Part shown: positions 52,222-61,306 of the stretch, piece by piece
Numbering within the stretch: the stretch's first letter is position 1
Layout of the letters: every line of letters begins with the position of its first letter
DNA from: Paenibacillus sp. CAA11
Lineage (GTDB): Bacteria > Bacillota > Bacilli > Paenibacillales > Paenibacillaceae
Assembly (NCBI RefSeq): GCF_003060825.1
Contig: NZ_CP028922.1
Coordinates: 2,773,001-2,837,000 of the forward strand
Reading direction: 5' to 3'
DNA: 64,000 bases
Position numbers and translations under genes: made by a program
The notes under the pieces: model-generated
The model's database searches: none
What the model was told of the DNA's origin: nothing
Seen by the model: only the letters and a program-made list of their open reading frames with translations

Positions 52222-53409
52222 TTATTCCCCAAGCACTTTCCCATAGGTTCCTCCGCCTCCGGAAGCTAAGTGGATCTCTCCGCTTCTTGCCTTAACGATC
52301 ATAGTTGCAAGCTCTTGGCCTACAACAGCGCTAAGCTCCCGCTCCGTGACCTTGTGAAGGATATTCATCTCCGTTCCGTAAGCGGCTAGAAGCGCCTCCA
52401 GCTTCCGCTTACCCAGTCCTGGAATGAACTCCAATGGAACCTGCACATAATATGGCGGCCTTGACGGAGGTATGCACGGTTCAGTCCGGTCCGCGATAGA
52501 GCGGATCCGGTCCAGTACCCCCCTGACCAGCTTATGGCTTCCGCAATACGGACAGCGATCCACGGTATTGCCTTGCTCATCGACGATTTCCTGGCAATTC
52601 CCGCAAAAGGTGCGGTGGTATTTTCCCAGCCTAGGGCTAAGCCCATAATTTGCTGTAATTCGTCTGCCGTCACGCTGGGTCAGTGCAAGTAGCAGCTCAT
52701 CAAAGCTCGGCTCTCTCAATAAAAGCTCATTATATTCACGGCCAATCTTCCCCAAGGAATGGGCATCGGAGTTTGTAAGCAGCGGATACCTGTCCAGCTC
52801 GCTGAGCCAGGAGGACATCTCCGTGTCAGCACTGAGCCCCAGCTCAAATCCGCTGATTAAATCCGGGTCCAGCACATCGCGCAAGTGGTCGGCTGCACTG
52901 CCGTAAATGCTCTTGTGAGGGGTAAAGATATGAGCAGGAATCACAATCCCGCCCCTCGCATAAACCTCCTCTTGAAGCGTTCTTGCTGGTGCATGCAGGC
53001 GCTGTGAGCTTAGACCGACATTCTTCATCCGTTTTGCAAGCCAGGAAGTAAACTCCGACATGATTTGTAAAGTTGGGAAGTATACAAGCAAATGAGCCGG
53101 CCCCTGTCCAGGCTCCCGGATCTCCAGCTCACATCCGAGAAGAATCGTTGTGTTGCCGTAAGCGATGCCCCCGCCGGGAACCTCACTCATTTCCCCGCGG
53201 TCCAAGCAGCTATGGATATCCTCTTGTACACCAGGGGAATGGCAGTCGATAATGCCGATTAAGCTGATGCCCTTTCGCTCAGCCGCCTCTTTGGCAATAT
53301 TCGCAAAGGTTAAGTTACGGCTGCCGCTAATTTTTACAGGATCCCCTTTTTCTGTCCGGCCAATATGGATATGAAGGTCGGCATAACAGGTTGTTAGCAT
53401 CTCGCTCAT
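52222..53409 (-). CDS. Endonuclease Q family DNA repair protein (PHP domain)
   Basis: PHP-type metallo-hydrolase of 395 residues. Metal ligands: DLHIHIG (residues 11-17), IDCHSPG, GIVIPAHIF and LLTNSDAHSLG. A zinc ribbon follows (FCGNCQEI ... RCPYCGSHKL), then a helix-hairpin-helix region (FIPGLGKRKLEALLAAYG). This is the layout of EndoQ, which cuts DNA 5' to deaminated bases; B. subtilis has a homologue in the same neighbourhood. ATG 53409 overlaps the nudF stop as ATGA. Confidence 0.85.
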   Translation of the reverse strand: MSEMLTTCYADLHIHIGRTEKGDPVKISGSRNLTFANIAKEAAERKGISLIGIIDCHSPGVQEDIHSCLDRGEMSEVPGGGIAYGNTTILLGCELEIREPGQGPAHLLVYFPTLQIMSEFTSWLAKRMKNVGLSSQRLHAPARTLQEEVYARGGIVIPAHIFTPHKSIYGSAADHLRDVLDPDLISGFELGLSADTEMSSWLSELDRYPLLTNSDAHSLGKIGREYNELLLREPSFDELLLALTQRDGRRITANYGLSPRLGKYHRTFCGNCQEIVDEQGNTVDRCPYCGSHKLVRGVLDRIRSIADRTEPCIPPSRPPYYVQVPLEFIPGLGKRKLEALLAAYGTEMNILHKVTERELSAVVGQELATMIVKARSGEIHLASGGGGTYGKVLGE

Positions 53410-53963
53410 TGTCCGCCAGATTTCTGCCGGCTCTGCCATATATAAAAGGCCAGCACCGTTTTCGCATCCGAGATACGTCCTTCAGTAATGAAGTTCTTAG
53501 CTTCCTCTGCACTCACCTCATAAAGCTCCAGAAATTCATCCTCGTCCGGAGATGCTTCTCCAGAGGTCAGCTCTTCAGCCAAATAAAGATGAATGATCTC
53601 ATCAGCAAACCCAGGGGAAGTATAGAAGGAATGCAGCAGCGTGATTTTACCAGCTCTATAACCCGTCTCTTCCTCCAGTTCGCGCTTTGCCGCTTCACTT
53701 GGCTCTTCCCCTTTCTCAAGCTTGCCAGCAGGAATCTCCAGTTCACATCTTCCCAACGCCTGGCGATACTGGTCCACCAAGAGAATTCGCCCTTCACGGA
53801 CCGCAAGCACAGCTACTGCTCCGGGGTGTCTGATAATTTCGCGAGTTGCCGTTTCACCATTCGGAAGCTCCACCGTATCTATATGGAGAGACACAACTTT
53901 CCCTTCAAAAACAGAGCGAGTCGACAGCGTTTTTTCATTCAATGATTTAAAAGATTTCGTCAT
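53406..53963 (-). CDS. nudF: ADP-ribose pyrophosphatase (Nudix)
   Basis: Hydrolyses ADP-ribose to AMP and ribose-5-phosphate. The Nudix box is complete in the segment beginning GKLEKGEEPSEAAKRELEEE and ending TGY. 185 residues from ATG 53963, with GGAGG 8 bases upstream. Overlaps and is cotranscribed with the endonuclease Q gene, and is divergent from mciZ. Confidence 0.94.
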   Translation of the reverse strand: MTKSFKSLNEKTLSTRSVFEGKVVSLHIDTVELPNGETATREIIRHPGAVAVLAVREGRILLVDQYRQALGRCELEIPAGKLEKGEEPSEAAKRELEEETGYRAGKITLLHSFYTSPGFADEIIHLYLAEELTSGEASPDEDEFLELYEVSAEEAKNFITEGRISDAKTVLAFYIWQSRQKSGGQ

Positions 53964-54011
53964 GGAATTTACCTCCGTATCTTGGTAATTCATACATTTT
54001 TCCTTACTCTA

Positions 54012-54040
54012 TCATAACCTCTCTATGACTTGCATAAGTA
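54012..54040 (+). promoter_or_regulatory. Candidate sigma-E promoter of mciZ
   Basis: TCATAAC (54012-54018), 14-bp spacer, CATAAGTA (54033-54040), resembling sigma-E sites. MciZ is made in the mother cell. Confidence 0.4.
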
Positions 54041-54071
54041 TTAACAATTCTATTGGGAGGTGAAACAAGCC

Positions 54072-54203
54072 ATGAAATGCTATATTGTCGAAAAACAGTT
54101 AAGGCTCACAGGGAAGGCTTGGGAAATTCGCCACATCCTTCAGCTATGGACCGCACAAACAAGCAAATCGGTTCGATTCATCGACTGGATCCACAAACAA
54201 TAA
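54072..54203 (+). CDS. mciZ: Mother cell inhibitor of FtsZ, MciZ
   Basis: A 43-residue peptide that caps FtsZ filaments and blocks Z-ring formation in the sporulating mother cell. It shares the GKAWEIR block and the near-terminal DWI with the 40-residue B. subtilis MciZ, in the same relative positions. The SD GGGAGGTGA is 8 bases before the ATG. It sits next to nudF, where mciZ is found in B. subtilis. Easily missed because of its size. Confidence 0.85.
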   Translation: MKCYIVEKQLRLTGKAWEIRHILQLWTAQTSKSVRFIDWIHKQ

Positions 54204-54365
54204 CCTATTTTTGAGAAAGAACCAACGAATTTAAACTTATAATTAAAAAGATCCTGTCTTCATTTTTTTGCAAAAGCTTGGTATTCTTGTTGTGTCTCGG
54301 TAAATACAACTTAAAACCCAAGACTTTTGGATCATGCAGCAGCTCTTAATAAGGAGACTATGAGG

Positions 54366-55526
54366 ATGAGTCATATTCCATTAGTACATACGTATTTAGC
54401 CGCTTATGATGAGGCCAGAAGTCTGTCTCTGGAGGGCATACGCCTGTTTAAGCTTGGAATGTACAGCCAGGCCGCCGAGCTTTTTTTGTATTTAGCCGAC
54501 CCGTCGGCTGAAGCAGCTAATCAAGAGGGCACGTTCAAGTCCGTCGCAGCTGAAGCCTGGATGAATTACGGTTATGTGAAAAAACTCGAACATGATTATA
54601 AAGCAGCCAGTCAAGCGTTCAGAATCGCAGCACGCGCGAGACATTTGAGCAGAACGGCGATCTACGAATGGGCCCATTCACTGCATCTGTCGGGATCTCC
54701 TGATGAGCGTATCGCTGCTGAGCTGATTTCCGAATCGTCCAAAACAGAAAGTTATCTGCCCATGGATTGGATTCAGGAAATAATGTTTGAGCTGGGCGCT
54801 TATGATTTTGTAATTCGTGATCTTCACAGTCGGGGACTTCATCACCCATCATGGAATAGAATGAACATGTTATGTTTGATCCATACCGGGAAATTAACAG
54901 AAGCTTTAGAATCTCTCCATGTATCCAAGGACTTCACGCCTGACAGCTTGGCGAGATACGAACAGCTTCTGCACTGGTCTCTCGCGCCATCGCTCAGAGA
55001 TTTCCCCGGAACCTTGTTCGAGCTCGATTCCTGGATGAGAAGCGCCGTGCAACTAGGGTTGCTCGGCTTAGCAGACAGACTGTCAGGGCCACCCGATTCG
55101 GAACTGCAGTCTCTGCTGACTGTTTATTTATACGACGAGGGATATATACGGCTCGCGAGACAGAGAATTCAGAAGCCTACCAAGTTCGATAAGTTCGCCG
55201 CAAGAAACCAGCAGAAGAGCACCTTGGGCAGGCAAAGACTAAACTTCATCTCAGCTGAGCTGCAGTATGACTCCGAAGATTACGCACAGGCAGAGCATCT
55301 GTTTCATTCATTGGCCGATGAAGCCCCCCGCCTTGCACAGCCACGATTCGGGGCCGCGGCCAGCCAGCTTCAGCAAATGCTGCTTATCCCCCGTTCCGGA
55401 CAAGCCGTTAACGCGTCCTTTCTTCCAAGCCATGAGGATTTGCTTCAGTCGCTTCGAATTCTTACCGCATCCAAATGGCATACTGAGTGGACTCCCGCTC
55501 AGTCTAGAAATCAGATGAAAATGTAA
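54366..55526 (+). CDS. TPR-like hypothetical protein
   Basis: 386-residue soluble helical protein. TPR-like pairs are seen in LFKLGMYSQAAELFLYLADP, AWMNYGYVKKLEHDYKAASQAF and AELQYDSEDYAQAEHLFHSL. There is no DNA-binding, signal or catalytic domain. ATG 54366 is 9 bases after GGAG; ATG 54360 is closer to it. No family could be named. It stands alone between mciZ and yqjE with a strong hairpin downstream, and it has no small propeptide frame after it, unlike the regulator at 34.5 kb. Confidence 0.7.
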   Translation: MSHIPLVHTYLAAYDEARSLSLEGIRLFKLGMYSQAAELFLYLADPSAEAANQEGTFKSVAAEAWMNYGYVKKLEHDYKAASQAFRIAARARHLSRTAIYEWAHSLHLSGSPDERIAAELISESSKTESYLPMDWIQEIMFELGAYDFVIRDLHSRGLHHPSWNRMNMLCLIHTGKLTEALESLHVSKDFTPDSLARYEQLLHWSLAPSLRDFPGTLFELDSWMRSAVQLGLLGLADRLSGPPDSELQSLLTVYLYDEGYIRLARQRIQKPTKFDKFAARNQQKSTLGRQRLNFISAELQYDSEDYAQAEHLFHSLADEAPRLAQPRFGAAASQLQQMLLIPRSGQAVNASFLPSHEDLLQSLRILTASKWHTEWTPAQSRNQMKM

Positions 55527-55542
55527 TGCATCATAATACAGG

Positions 55543-55577
55543 AAGAGCCCGCTTTGTGATCAAAGCGGGGCTCTTCG
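55543..55577. terminator. Convergent hairpin between the TPR gene and yqjE
   Basis: Stem of 15 bp with a single bulge (GAAGAGCCCGCTTTG, 55543-55557, with 55562-55577), 4-base loop, between convergent genes; no long T-run. Confidence 0.75.
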
Positions 55578-55604
55578 TATAAGCTTATCATGGCAAGCGT
55601 CAGC

Positions 55605-56732
55605 TTATGCCTTAGCGACTTGACGAATGATCTCAAGCACTAGAGAGGCTGCTGTTACGATATCGTCCGCTTTTATTTTCTCAGAGGTCGTATGGATGTT
55701 CTGATATCCCACAGCCAGGTTCACCGTTGGAATGCCGTGGCCATTAAATACATTCGCATCGCTGCCGCCGCCAGAAACAAAAGTCCGACCGGACAGTCCC
55801 AGGCTAGCAGCCGCTGATTTGGCCAGAATGACGACCGCATCCTCATCTCCATACCGATATGCAGGGTATACAATTCGGCTCTTTACTTCTCCGCGAGCAC
55901 CATATTCCTGGCATACCGATTCTACTGCCTCTTTCATTTCTTGAATTTGCTTCTCTACCTTCTCCTGAACCACACTGCGTGCTTCAGCATACAGCTTAAC
56001 AAAATCAGGAACAATGTTTGTCGCACCGCCGCCTTCAAATTTACCAATATTGGCTGTGGTCTCACTATCAATTCGTCCGAGATTCATTCGGGAGATCGCT
56101 TTGCCTGCAACTTGAATGGCACTGATGCCATCTTCAGGATTCACACCGGCATGCGCTGACTTGCCATGAATTTCAATTTCGAGCTTAGCCTGGGTAGGAG
56201 CGGCGATACAAATCGAACCCACCTCGCCATTAGAGTCAAGCGCATAGCCGAATTTAGCTTGTATATGCTTCGGATCCATCGCCCGTGCGCCAACCAGCCC
56301 AGATTCTTCGCCTACCGTAATCACAAATTGGATAGGGCCATGCTCAATTTGGTTCTCCTTGAGCACCCGGATCACTTCAAGCAGGGCTGACAGCCCAGCC
56401 TTATCGTCAGAGCCAAGAATCGTTGTTCCGTCACTGCGAATCCAACCGTCCTCTCCTAAGCTTGGCTTAATTCCCTTACCAGGGGTTACGGTATCCATAT
56501 GGCAGGTGAAGAAAATCGGGTCAGCCTGCTCAGCATTACGGGCAGGAAGCGTAGCAATCAAATTCCCTGCTCCGTGTCCTGTAGCCGCTTGTGTATCATC
56601 CTCGATAACGTTTAGGCCCAGTTCGGTAAATTTACGCTTAAGCACATCTGCTATCTCACGTTCGTGCTTGGTCTCACTATCCACTTGTACAAGTTCAAAA
56701 AATAAATCAATAACGCGCTGCTTTTGGATCAT
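55605..56732 (-). CDS. M20-family metallopeptidase, YqjE/PepT-like
   Basis: Zinc-dependent exopeptidase of 375 residues. Metal and catalytic motifs: FTCHMDTVTPG (His, Asp), ILGSDDKAGLSAL (bridging Asp), VTVGEESGLVGARA (general base Glu and Glu ligand), LDSNGEVG and the C-terminal VSGGGSDANVFNGHG His. The dimerisation domain (IEIHGKSAHAGVNPEDG) is present. Close to B. subtilis YqjE. Annotators sometimes call it peptidase T. Confidence 0.88.
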   Translation of the reverse strand: MIQKQRVIDLFFELVQVDSETKHEREIADVLKRKFTELGLNVIEDDTQAATGHGAGNLIATLPARNAEQADPIFFTCHMDTVTPGKGIKPSLGEDGWIRSDGTTILGSDDKAGLSALLEVIRVLKENQIEHGPIQFVITVGEESGLVGARAMDPKHIQAKFGYALDSNGEVGSICIAAPTQAKLEIEIHGKSAHAGVNPEDGISAIQVAGKAISRMNLGRIDSETTANIGKFEGGGATNIVPDFVKLYAEARSVVQEKVEKQIQEMKEAVESVCQEYGARGEVKSRIVYPAYRYGDEDAVVILAKSAAASLGLSGRTFVSGGGSDANVFNGHGIPTVNLAVGYQNIHTTSEKIKADDIVTAASLVLEIIRQVAKA

Positions 56733-56825
56733 TGGACTTCCCTCGCCTTTCCGTGTACGATAAAATCTGTAGAACCCAATTGTATGGGGTGTTCATTTGC
56801 CTATTATAACCAAAGGAGACTCGTT

Positions 56826-56924
56826 ATGCCTAAGAAATGGATGAAAGTTTTTGTGTATGTCATGCTCGCCGCCATGATCGGCTCTGTACTTCTGATGGTA
56901 TTTGATCCAGCTCTGTATCGTTAA
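56826..56924 (+). CDS. prli42: 32-residue membrane miniprotein, Prli42-like
   Basis: Starts MPKKWMKVFVYVMLAAMIGS and ends FDPALYR. A basic start, one transmembrane helix and a short tail are the pattern of Prli42, which tethers the stressosome to the membrane in Listeria. AAAGGAG is 7 bases before the ATG. The gene lies between yqjE (divergent) and lipB (convergent, 5 bases away). The name rests on size, pattern and memory of the family, not on a search; no stressosome gene is in the window. Confidence 0.6.
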   Translation: MPKKWMKVFVYVMLAAMIGSVLLMVFDPALYR

Positions 56925-56929
56925 TCAAC

Positions 56930-57619
56930 TTACTGCGACCAACTGGCTTCGTAAGGGAACACTTCTGTAAAGAACGGGACAAGCTCTTTGGCCACCTGTG
57001 CCACTTCATACGACTTGCCTGTACAATCCTCAAGAGACGTTACACCATATTCCGTAATTCCGCACGGAATAATTCCTTGAAACCCCTCATTCTGTATTCC
57101 CGATTTAATATTAAATGCGAAGCCGTGACTGGTCACAAAGCCGCGCCTTGCAGAGCCTCGGCTGCGGTTGAACTTCACGCCGATTGCGCAGATTTTAACA
57201 TTTCCAACCCACACGCCAGTATACTCGGCCTTTCGGGTCCCTTCAATTCCTTGAGCAGCTAAGTAATTGATAATGACCTGCTCCAGACTGCGTAAATAAC
57301 CGTGTAAATTAAGCCCCTTAGAACTATCGATCCATAATAGCGGATACCCCACCAATTGACCGGGTCCATGATATGTAATATCCCCGCCGCGATCGATCTG
57401 AAAAACCGAAATTCCCTTGCGGTCCAGCTCTTCTGGGCTTAATAGCAAATGCTCCGGATGCCGGTCTGATCCGATTGTATAAGTCGGAGGATGCTGAAGA
57501 AGCAGCAGGTGCTCCTGCTGCTCTTCATGATCAATCTCTTGGACCAGCTGCTTTTGGCGATCCCAAGCATCCCCATAATTGATGATCGGGTGATAACTTA
57601 CCATTAAGGGTCTAGCCAT
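56930..57619 (-). CDS. lipB: Octanoyl-[acyl-carrier-protein] transferase LipB
   Basis: Transfers octanoate from ACP to lipoyl domains, the first step of lipoate synthesis. Motifs: LLLLQHPPTYTIGSD, RGGDITYHGPGQLVGYPLL and KICAIGVKFNR with the catalytic Cys and Lys region (FNIKSGIQNEGFQGIIPCGI). 229 residues from ATG 57619, GAGG at 8 bases. Placed 37 bases after the E2 gene, whose lipoyl domain it could modify. B. subtilis uses LipM/LipL instead. Confidence 0.95.
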   Translation of the reverse strand: MARPLMVSYHPIINYGDAWDRQKQLVQEIDHEEQQEHLLLLQHPPTYTIGSDRHPEHLLLSPEELDRKGISVFQIDRGGDITYHGPGQLVGYPLLWIDSSKGLNLHGYLRSLEQVIINYLAAQGIEGTRKAEYTGVWVGNVKICAIGVKFNRSRGSARRGFVTSHGFAFNIKSGIQNEGFQGIIPCGITEYGVTSLEDCTGKSYEVAQVAKELVPFFTEVFPYEASWSQ

Positions 57620-57656
57620 GTTATGCGCCTCTTTCCTTAGATTGAAAGTATATGCA

Positions 57657-59012
57657 TTAATAAACGGTTGTATCGAGCGAGTAGCTTTCCAGATTATCTT
57701 TGACACGCTGCATGAAGCGTCCGCAGATCACGCCGTCCAGGATACGGTGATCCAGCGACAGGCACATGTTAGCCATGGAGCGGATCGCCAGCATGTCGTT
57801 AATAACAACCGGCTTTTTCACAATGGATTCAAAGGTCAGAATAGCCGCTTGCGGATAGTTGATAATCGGCTGAGACAGAATAGAGCCAAAGGAGCCCGTA
57901 TTGTTCACTGTAAACGTGCCGCCCTGCATATCATCGAGCTTTAATTTTCCTTCCCGTGTTTTGCGGGCAAGCTCATCTACCTCACGCGCCAATCCGGCAA
58001 TATTCTTCTGGTCCGCCTTCTTAATGACAGGTGTGAGCACCGAATCCTCTGTGCCTACAGCAAGGGAGATATTAATATCCCGCTTGACAATAATCTTGTC
58101 CACTGCCCACACGGAGTTCATAATCGGATAATCCTTAATCGCATTTACCACGGCCTTCAGCAGGAAGGCGAGGTAGGTCAGGTTAATACCCTCTTTCTTA
58201 TAAAACTCATCTTTGAGCTTATTGCGAAGCTGGACCAAATTGGTCACATCGACTTCAATCATCATCCAGCCATGAGGTATTTCTGACACGCTTTGACGCA
58301 TTCGGGTAGCGATCGTATTGCGGACAGGAGTTACATCAATGAAATATTCCGATTGTCCGCCGCCCTCGACTTCGATCGTCGGTATTTTCGGTGTCTCTGT
58401 CAGGTGCAGACCGGAATGGCGTACCGGCTGCATAGCGGCGTTCGCCACGGTGGTCACCGGCGGCTGGACTGGAGCTGATGCAGGCTGTGCAGCTGCCGGC
58501 GTTACAGGCGTGCGAGCCGAGCCTTGTGAACCGCCCTGCTCTAGATAGGCGAGCACATCTTTGCGGGTAATTCTCCCGCCCATCCCAGAGCCTTTGACTT
58601 GTGTCAAGTCAATGTTATGCTCAGCGGCCAGCGTCTGCACAGCAGGCGAATAGCGGCTGCGTTGTGAGCTATCGCCGCTCGTTGAATTGTTAACAGGGGT
58701 GCTGGCAGCTGGTGCACTACTTACATTAGAAGGTTGTTCAACTGTCTCGCCAGCCGCCGACTCCGTTTCAATTCTGCAGATGATGCCGCCAACTTCTACG
58801 GTCTGTCCCTCTTCTGCCAGTAACTCGCCCATAATTCCATCAAGAGTGGAAGGGATTTCTGCATTCACCTTATCCGTAATGACTTCACAAATCGGCTCAT
58901 ATTGCTCTACACGGTCACCAGGCTTTTTCAGCCACTTACCTATCGTCGCGGACACCAATGATTCTGCCAACTGGGGCATGACGACGTCCGTCATTGTTTT
59001 GTTTGAGGACAT
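57657..59012 (-). CDS. bkdB: Branched-chain 2-oxoacid dehydrogenase E2, dihydrolipoyl acyltransferase
   Basis: 451-residue E2 core. Lipoyl domain with the modified Lys in EVITDKVNAEIPS (about residue 48), Ala/Pro/Ser linker, peripheral subunit-binding domain (YSPAVQTLAAEHNIDLTQVKGSGMGG), a second Ala/Pro/Thr linker, and catalytic domain ending MCLSLDHRILDGVICGRF with the active-site His. Acts after E1 in oxidising branched 2-oxoacids to acyl-CoA, feeding iso and anteiso fatty acids. Pyruvate cannot be excluded as substrate. Confidence 0.93.
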   Translation of the reverse strand: MSSNKTMTDVVMPQLAESLVSATIGKWLKKPGDRVEQYEPICEVITDKVNAEIPSTLDGIMGELLAEEGQTVEVGGIICRIETESAAGETVEQPSNVSSAPAASTPVNNSTSGDSSQRSRYSPAVQTLAAEHNIDLTQVKGSGMGGRITRKDVLAYLEQGGSQGSARTPVTPAAAQPASAPVQPPVTTVANAAMQPVRHSGLHLTETPKIPTIEVEGGGQSEYFIDVTPVRNTIATRMRQSVSEIPHGWMMIEVDVTNLVQLRNKLKDEFYKKEGINLTYLAFLLKAVVNAIKDYPIMNSVWAVDKIIVKRDINISLAVGTEDSVLTPVIKKADQKNIAGLAREVDELARKTREGKLKLDDMQGGTFTVNNTGSFGSILSQPIINYPQAAILTFESIVKKPVVINDMLAIRSMANMCLSLDHRILDGVICGRFMQRVKDNLESYSLDTTVY

Positions 59013-59123
59013 TATTCAACAACTCCTATCCTGAAGCAAAAGCGCTGTCCCTTTTCTTCTAGACCGAAATTGGATTAGCGCGTTTGCTGCTTTAGGTTTC
59101 ATTCGACAAAACGAATGCCAAAA

Positions 59124-60110
59124 TTAATACAATGCCAATTCCAGCATAGCTTCTTTGACTTTGTCCTTACTCAGCAGGAAGAACTTCTCCATCGGCGGAC
59201 TAATCGGCATGGCCGGCACATCGGGACCGCATAGTCTGCGAATCGGCGCATCCAGATCAAAAAGGCACTCCTCGGAGATGATCGCCGACACCTCAGCGCC
59301 AACACCGCCGGTCTTGTTATCTTCATGAATGATAAGCACCTTACCTGTACGGCGTACCGCCTGGATGATCGCATCCCGATCGAGCGGCTGCAAGGTGCGC
59401 AGGTCAAGGATATGAGCCTGGATACCATGCTCCTTAGCCAGCTCTTCAGCCGCTTGCATCGCGAAGTGAAGAGGCAGACTATAGCCGATCACAGTAATAT
59501 CATCGCCTTCCCGCAGCAGGTTAGCTTTACCTAGCGGAACGACGTAGTCGTCAAGTGGCACATCTTCTTTGATTAACTTATAACACTTCTTATTCTCGAA
59601 GAAGAGGACAGGATCAGGATCACGTATGGCTGCTTTAAGCAGCCCTTTAGCATCATAAGCAGAATAAGGAGCTACGATTTTAAGTCCTGGGGTGCCGAAA
59701 AATATAGACTCCGGACACTGCGAGTGATACAGGCCGCCAAAAATCCCGCCGCCAATAGGAGCCCTAACGACCACTGGACAGCTCCAGTCATTATTGGAAC
59801 GGTAACGGATCTTGGCCGCTTCGCTGATAATCTGATTTGTAGCAGGGAGCATAAAGTCAGAGTACTGCATTTCGGCAATCGGGCGCATTCCATACATCGC
59901 TGCCCCGATCGCTACACCGGCAATAGCAGACTCCGAAAGAGGGGTATCCATAACTCTCTGCTCACCAAATTGCTCCTGAAGCCCCTTCGTGGTTGTAAAC
60001 ACGCCGCCTTTCAGCCCCACGTCTTCTCCCAAGACAAAAACTCGGCTATCCTTCTCCATCTCTTCCTTCATGGCTAGGCGGATGGCATCAATGTACTCCA
60101 TAACCGGCAT
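59124..60110 (-). CDS. bkdAB: 2-oxoacid dehydrogenase E1 beta subunit
   Basis: 328 residues. Transketolase-like pyrimidine-binding domain (VFVLGEDVGLKGGVFTTTKG; ESAIAGVAIGAAMYGMRPI) and C-terminal domain (DLRTLQPLDRDAI; HEDNKTGGVGAEVSAII). It starts directly at the stop of E1 alpha (TAAATG), so the two are translated together to form the alpha2-beta2 thiamine enzyme. Confidence 0.94.
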   Translation of the reverse strand: MPVMEYIDAIRLAMKEEMEKDSRVFVLGEDVGLKGGVFTTTKGLQEQFGEQRVMDTPLSESAIAGVAIGAAMYGMRPIAEMQYSDFMLPATNQIISEAAKIRYRSNNDWSCPVVVRAPIGGGIFGGLYHSQCPESIFFGTPGLKIVAPYSAYDAKGLLKAAIRDPDPVLFFENKKCYKLIKEDVPLDDYVVPLGKANLLREGDDITVIGYSLPLHFAMQAAEELAKEHGIQAHILDLRTLQPLDRDAIIQAVRRTGKVLIIHEDNKTGGVGAEVSAIISEECLFDLDAPIRRLCGPDVPAMPISPPMEKFFLLSKDKVKEAMLELALY

Positions 60111-61139
60111 TTAGTTCCCCTCCCCTTCTGGATCGGCATATACATGCAGCAGGGTATCCTCCGGCTTAGGGAACGGCGCCTTATCTGCATAATCAATCGC
60201 TTCCTTCAGCTGCTGGTTAAACTGCTGAATCAGCTGTTCATTCTCTTCCTCGCTCCAAAGTCCGCAGTCCATCAAATACTGCTTCATTTTCGGAACTCCG
60301 TCCTTCTTCCAATTAGCGTCTACTTCTTCCTTGGTTCGATATGCCAAATCGTTGTCTGAAGTGGAGTGAGGTGATAAACGATACATCATCGCCTCGATCA
60401 AGGTTGGACCTTCGCCTCGCACTGCACGTTCTCTGGCCTCTTTCACCACACGGTATACCTCAAGGGCATCGTTACCATCCACACGGATTCCGGGAAAGCC
60501 ATAGCCAAGCGCACGATCGCTAACCTTACCGGCAAGCTGCTTGTGCACCGGTACGGAGATTGCGTACTGGTTATTCTCACACATAATGATGACAGGAAGC
60601 TTATGCACCCCGGCAAAATTCGCTCCTTCGTGAAAATCCCCCTGGTTGCTGGAGCCTTCGCCAAAGGTCACAAAGGATACGATATCCTTGTTCTCCATCT
60701 TGGCTGCCAAGGCTACACCTACCGCATGAGGAACCTGGGTCGTTACAGGGCTTGAGCTAGTGACGATTCTCAGGCGTTTGCTTCCGAAGTGCCCGGGCAT
60801 TTGGCGTCCGCCGCTGTTAGGATCTTCCGCCTTAGCAAAGGCGGATAGCATCAGCTCAGTTAAGCTCATACCCGCAGCCAATACGAAGCCGTAATCCCGG
60901 TAATAGGGCAGGAAATAATCCCGCTCTCGGTCAAGCGCGAAGGCGGCGGCCACTTGAGCGGCCTCCTGACCAATCCCCGAGACGTGAAAGTTGATTTTGC
61001 CTGCGCGCTGCAGCAGCAAATTCCGTTCGTCGAATTTGCGGGCGAGCAGCATATATTTGTACATCTCAACGACTTCCCTATCGGAAAGTCCAAGCTGCTC
61101 ATGTTTGCGTTCTTGCTTTACTGAAGAATTTGCATTCAT
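60111..61139 (-). CDS. bkdAA: 2-oxoacid dehydrogenase E1 alpha subunit
   Basis: 342 residues, thiamine diphosphate-binding subunit. TPP motif GEGSSNQGDFHEGANFAGVHKLPVIIM with NNQYAIS, plus the phosphorylation-loop-like MYRLSPHSTSDND. AGGAGG precedes the ATG. First of the E1 alpha-E1 beta-E2 run; the E3 gene lies 167 bases upstream with a possible internal promoter between. Confidence 0.94.
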   Translation of the reverse strand: MNANSSVKQERKHEQLGLSDREVVEMYKYMLLARKFDERNLLLQRAGKINFHVSGIGQEAAQVAAAFALDRERDYFLPYYRDYGFVLAAGMSLTELMLSAFAKAEDPNSGGRQMPGHFGSKRLRIVTSSSPVTTQVPHAVGVALAAKMENKDIVSFVTFGEGSSNQGDFHEGANFAGVHKLPVIIMCENNQYAISVPVHKQLAGKVSDRALGYGFPGIRVDGNDALEVYRVVKEARERAVRGEGPTLIEAMMYRLSPHSTSDNDLAYRTKEEVDANWKKDGVPKMKQYLMDCGLWSEEENEQLIQQFNQQLKEAIDYADKAPFPKPEDTLLHVYADPEGEGN

Positions 61140-61215
61140 AGGAAGTTCCTCCTACTTCAAATTGTGGAACGTTACTTAGTTCGCACCCAATAATTGCCTC
61201 ATCTTAAAACCAGGT

Positions 61216-61260
61216 ACTAAAAATGGGCCTGAATCTATTATAGTTCCTTTTTCAGCAAAA
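61216..61260 (-). promoter_or_regulatory. Possible internal promoter before bkdAA
   Basis: A perfect TATAAT occurs on the minus strand in GAACTATAATAGATTC near 61237-61242, about 100 bases before the bkdAA start, but no good -35 box is seen. It could let E1-E2-lipB be made without E3. Confidence 0.3.
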
Positions 61261-61306
61261 AGAAAATATTGCTTCACACATGAAGTGTCCGCGTCCAAAA
61301 AATCGT

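Noticed and set aside
54366..55526. Rap-Phr pair
   Set aside because: The protein has TPR-like helices, but the region after its stop is a convergent hairpin with no small secreted frame.
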